Part shown: in pieces, positions 8,451-10,185 of the stretch
Layout of the letters: the number at the start of each line of letters is the position of its first letter
Numbering within the stretch: the stretch's first letter is position 1
Assembly (NCBI GenBank): GCA_964635065.1
Contig: CAZWMK010000087.1
Location: 1 to 10,185 of the forward strand
Length of the DNA stretch: 10,185 nt
Origin: CAZWMK01 sp964635065
GTDB lineage: Bacteria; Pseudomonadota; Alphaproteobacteria; Sphingomonadales; Sphingomonadaceae
Direction of reading: 5' to 3'
The notes under the pieces: model-generated
Told to the model about the DNA's origin: nothing
Database searches by the model: none
What the model saw: the letters and a program-made list of their open reading frames with translations, nothing else
Made by a program: the position numbers and the translations under genes

Positions 8451-8558
8451 TCACGCCTCGCTCAATCCACCAGACCGGGCGATGAGCCTAACCGCCTGGC
8501 GGGCCGCCGTCGAGTTGACGTGAATGATTCTATCGTATGCGCGCGGCCTTCTGCACAT
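8451..8558 (-). CDS. Putative 35-aa leader ORF coupled to ppsA
   Basis: I do not recognise this peptide. An ATG at 8556-8558 opens 35 codons (MCRRPRAYDRIIHVNST, then an Ala/Arg-rich end ...GGLSEA) and stops at TGA 8451-8453. One base separates that stop from the ppsA ATG. The ATG is preceded by GGAAGGAGG (8563-8571), the strongest Shine-Dalgarno match on this strand, ending 4 nt from the start, slightly short but workable. The end of the ORF overlaps the weaker ppsA ribosome site (GAGG 8456-8459), so ribosomes terminating here could reinitiate on ppsA. There is no run of one amino-acid codon as in classical attenuation leaders. The product is basic at the N terminus with no membrane segment. 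It may be a leader peptide, a small protein, or a chance ORF. Confidence 0.4.
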   Translation of the reverse strand: MCRRPRAYDRIIHVNSTAARQAVRLIARSGGLSEA

Positions 8559-8619
8559 ACGGCCTCCTTCCATTCCAACGAAAGGATCGCACCATCAAAC
8601 CATGGGATCAAACGCCTAA

Positions 8620-9555
8620 TCACGCTCGTAATAGTTGGAAAGACACTTTGTAGCGGAAGAAACTGACGCTCGGCACCATCGCTAGCGCTCGGCGGATTCT
8701 GTGGTCGTCATCCAGCGCGATGACCGCGCCTTCGACGGTTTGCCCGTCTTCCGCGAGTTCATCCTGCACATAGCCCATGTAGCGGAGGATTTGACCCACT
8801 ACGGCATCGCTGGCACGGCCCTTTTTCAATTCCACGACGAGCAAGCGCTTGCGATCTTTGCTAATCGCCAGAATATCCAGCGCGCCCGTGTCTGTCGGAT
8901 ACTGCTGACCGACAATCTCGCCCTCATCGGTGAAAATGTCGAAGTCCCGGCCCAGCTCGGTTTGGGTCCAGTTGGCGACGAGGAAATCCTCTAGATGCTT
9001 TTCCATGCCGAAGGCCACAGGGTCCTCGACAAGCCCCTCACTCGTCATAACCGGCGCAGCAGCAGGCGCAGGCAATCCGCCGATCAAAGCTTCAATCTCC
9101 TGCGCGTGCCCGGAGATGTTCGAGACAGTTCCGATCGAACCTGTAGAATTCTTCAGCGCATCGCTCATCGCCGCCCGGTCGATGTAGATGTCGTGCCAGC
9201 GGACGTTACGGCGATGAGGCAGGATTTGCCCTTCCGCGTACCAATATTCCCCTTCAATCTCGCCCACGCGATAGCGGCCAGCACCATCGGGGGAGAGGAT
9301 GACATCGCCCGGTCGCAACCCCTTCGATACGGTCCATATAGCTCCGCACGCCAAACCAGCGGCGACCTTGCTCTTATCGGGGTGGATTTCGAGATAAATC
9401 GGCACATAGGCCGCGTTGAAGGGGCGCCACGTGTCGGGCAACTTGCCGGATAGGTCTTCATGTATGTCGAAATGCGTTCCTGTGAAGCCGCCTTCAAAGC
9501 ACGCCTGCGCGTAAACGCTCTTTCTACCAAGCATGACGCGATAGTAATTCTTCAA
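8620..9555 (-). CDS. PDDEXK nuclease with NucS/DUF91-like C-terminal domain
   Basis: This 311-aa protein looks like a stand-alone DNA endonuclease of the PDDEXK fold. The C-terminal part (about 178-290) has the NucS-like layout: an acidic helix MEKHLEDFLVANW (E185, E189), then D227 in GALDILAI, the E-x-K pair E242/K244 in LLVVELKKG, and Q255 with RYMGYV. The N-terminal part (1-158) is a separate module found with such nucleases, including YYRVMLGRKS, GLACGAIWTVSKG, ILPHRRNVRW and a SGHAQEIEALI helix; I would guess it binds DNA. The start is TTG (9553-9555), backed by GGAGGGGG (9561-9568), 5 nt away, and by the early MLGRKS motif. Possible roles are restriction or phage defence, or mismatch-type repair; no methylase or partner is visible. 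It lies near an island end and is co-directional with ppsA. Confidence 0.8.
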   Translation of the reverse strand: MKNYYRVMLGRKSVYAQACFEGGFTGTHFDIHEDLSGKLPDTWRPFNAAYVPIYLEIHPDKSKVAAGLACGAIWTVSKGLRPGDVILSPDGAGRYRVGEIEGEYWYAEGQILPHRRNVRWHDIYIDRAAMSDALKNSTGSIGTVSNISGHAQEIEALIGGLPAPAAAPVMTSEGLVEDPVAFGMEKHLEDFLVANWTQTELGRDFDIFTDEGEIVGQQYPTDTGALDILAISKDRKRLLVVELKKGRASDAVVGQILRYMGYVQDELAEDGQTVEGAVIALDDDHRIRRALAMVPSVSFFRYKVSFQLLRA

Positions 9556-9784
9556 TGCGGCCCCCTCCGGTAGTGACCGCGATCATAGCAACATCGTCGG
9601 CGAGGGTGTCAAAATCTTCTGCCCGACAGCACTGCGGACTACCGCCATTCCTCGCGGGACGATGAGTGCTGTTAAAGCGATCATGCCGGGTTGCGACAGA
9701 CAATGCCCTTAATAGGATCTGATGCCCCAATGGGATGCCGCGCATGGGCCGTGGCCCAATCTCATCTCTAAGTCATTGAAAATT
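9556..9784. other. Gene-free stretch between the nuclease and the tRNA fragment
   Basis: No convincing gene is seen on either strand. It must carry the promoter of the nuclease gene, which reads leftwards, but no clear -35/-10 pair stands out. A short palindrome, TGGGCC-GT-GGCCCA (9745-9758), lies 27 nt beyond the tRNA 3' end and has no T tract. On the tRNA-orientation argument this is host sequence originally downstream of a tRNA-Lys gene. With the following att and promoter stretch, 9556-9987 is the longest region without a gene. Confidence 0.5.
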
Positions 9785-9830
9785 TGGTGGACGCACTAGG
9801 GCTCGAACCTAGGACCCGCTGATTAAGAGT
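9785..9830 (-). other. 3' part of tRNA-Lys(CTT): attachment-site copy at island end
   Basis: Read on the minus strand, this holds the 3' 46 nt of a tRNA: anticodon loop CTCTTAA (anticodon CTT at 9825-9827), TCAGC anticodon stem, GGGTC variable region, CTAGG-TTCGAGC-CCTAG T arm, TGCGTCC acceptor strand, A73 and an encoded CCA (9785-9787). The base-paired T arm and TTCGAGC loop make the identification firm. The 5' half does not fold: the expected partner of TCAGC is replaced by A-rich sequence, and no D arm with GG is present. A 3' tRNA fragment beside an integrase gene is the standard mark of a tRNA-targeted att site. Its 5' side faces right, so the island lies to the right and the intact tRNA-Lys gene should be at the other end. 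Confidence 0.8.
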
Positions 9831-9853
9831 TTTAAGTTCTAGCTAGCAGGGGC

Positions 9854-9879
9854 TTGCGTCTAGTTGCGCATGATGCGCA
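9854..9879. repeat. Short phased repeats beside the att core
   Basis: TTGCG occurs at 9854-9858 and 9864-9868, and ATGCG at 9873-9877, spaced 10 and 9 bp, about one helical turn. The last two form TGCGCA-TGA-TGCGCA (9865-9879), which reads as both a direct and an inverted repeat. The position between the att core and the integrase gene suits arm-type integrase sites or an excisionase/repressor operator. The repeats are short, so chance is not excluded. Confidence 0.35.
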
Positions 9880-9880
9880 C

Positions 9881-9910
9881 AAATAACTGATAAATTTATA
9901 TTATATAAAA
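9881..9910. promoter_or_regulatory. AT-rich block upstream of the integrase gene
   Basis: Only 2 of these 30 bases are G or C, in an otherwise GC-rich window. It includes the palindrome ATAAATTTAT (9890-9899) and TATATAAAA (9902-9910). It probably serves as the integrase promoter or as a bend site for host factors such as IHF at the att region; no exact IHF or -35/-10 consensus is claimed. An 80-nt leader separates it from the integrase ATG. Confidence 0.35.
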
Positions 9911-9987
9911 CTCCTCCCGCATCGAGTATCATCCACTTGCCGTTCACGTGATTGCTAGGTTATTGCTGGCAGCGAGGAGAACGGGCC

Positions 9988-10185
9988 ATGCGGCTGACCA
10001 AGCGGATCGTGGAAGGGCAGGCGCCGGACAGCAGGGACCAGTTCCTGTGGGATGGCGACGTGAAGGGGTTCGGTGTCAAAGTCACGCCGGCCGGACGGCG
10101 CACTTACCTGTTGCAGTATCGCATGGGCGGACGCGAAGCGGCGACACGGCGCTGGACCATCGGCCCGCACGGCTCGCCTTGGACG
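9988..10185 (+). CDS. Tyrosine-type site-specific integrase, N-terminal part (3' end outside window)
   Basis: The first 66 codons of an integrase gene are present, with an open frame to the window end. The product begins MRLTKRIVEGQ and continues DQFLWDGDVKGFGVKVTPAG, RTYLLQYRMGGRE and RRWTIGPHGSPWT. This is the wording of the arm-DNA-binding (DUF4102-type) domain at the N terminus of P4/CP4-57-like tyrosine recombinases, which insert islands into tRNA genes. The catalytic R-H-R-Y domain lies beyond the window, so activity cannot be judged. The start is supported by GGAG (9976-9979), 8 nt before the ATG. The gene reads into the element, away from the tRNA-Lys fragment. Together they mark one end of the integrated element. 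Confidence 0.88.
   Translation, partial: MRLTKRIVEGQAPDSRDQFLWDGDVKGFGVKVTPAGRRTYLLQYRMGGREAATRRWTIGPHGSPWT

Larger units (their letters stand above)
9785..10185. mobile_element. Left end of an integrative element at tRNA-Lys (continues beyond window)
   Basis: The element boundary is inferred from the tRNA-Lys 3' fragment (9785-9830), the AT-rich spacer and the integrase gene starting at 9988 that reads inward. Only the first 400 bases are visible, so the element type (genomic island, integrative conjugative element or prophage) and its cargo cannot be told. Confidence 0.7.

Noticed and set aside
9524..9745. Minus-strand ORF of 73 codons overlapping the nuclease start
   Set aside because: The bases before its ATG hold no Shine-Dalgarno sequence. 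It overlaps the well-supported TTG start of the nuclease in another frame, and its product shows no motif.
9745..9758. TGGGCC-GT-GGCCCA palindrome as a terminator for the tRNA-Lys transcript
   Set aside because: The stem is only 6 bp with a 2-nt apex and no T tract on either strand, and no functional tRNA is present to need it.
9785..9861. Intact tRNA-Lys gene
   Set aside because: The anticodon 5' stem does not pair with TCAGC, position 8 is not T, and no D loop with GG can be formed.

Overview
This window reads as chromosomal DNA from a GC-rich alphaproteobacterium, most likely a sphingomonad (Sphingomonas/Novosphingobium/Sphingobium type). That placement is an inference from codon use, protein character and gene content; no rRNA or other taxonomic marker is present. 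It ends inside an integrated mobile element.

Left part, plus strand (1-6041). The window opens in the last third of katG (catalase-peroxidase), closed by a strong intrinsic terminator. A 150-bp promoter region follows with two clear regulatory sites: a perfect FNR/FixK-type dyad (TTGAT-N4-ATCAA) and a near-consensus Fur box. A third, weaker dyad lies between them. Downstream is a compact iron-uptake operon: exbB, exbD, tonB, an outer-membrane TonB-dependent siderophore receptor of the Fiu/PiuA type, and piuC, a PKHD-type Fe(II)/2-oxoglutarate hydroxylase. The first four genes are tightly packed (3-nt gap, ATGA overlap, 15-nt gap). A terminator-like hairpin separates the receptor from piuC. 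ExbB/ExbD/TonB would energise the receptor, and PiuC is the usual accessory of this receptor class. Iron is the expected main signal, with a probable oxygen-responsive input.

Middle part, minus strand (6053-9555). ppsA (phosphoenolpyruvate synthase, gluconeogenesis) ends tail-to-tail with piuC, 11 nt away. Just upstream of its start is an unlisted 35-codon ORF with a very strong Shine-Dalgarno sequence. It stops one base before the ppsA ATG and is a candidate translationally coupled leader. Further upstream and co-directional is a 311-aa PDDEXK nuclease with a NucS/DUF91-like C-terminal domain, starting at TTG.

Right part (9556-10185). A gene-free stretch leads to the 3' part of a tRNA-Lys(CTT) sequence on the minus strand. 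Next come short helically phased repeats, an AT-rich block, and the start of a tyrosine-type integrase gene on the plus strand, cut by the window end. This is the usual layout of one end of an island integrated at a tRNA gene. The tRNA orientation says the island extends to the right and that sequence left of about 9785 is the host side. I see no CRISPR array, insertion sequence, rRNA or intact tRNA. Nothing amounts to a clearly new multi-gene system; the most interesting items are the dual Fur/FNR promoter, the ppsA leader ORF, the solitary nuclease and the island boundary.
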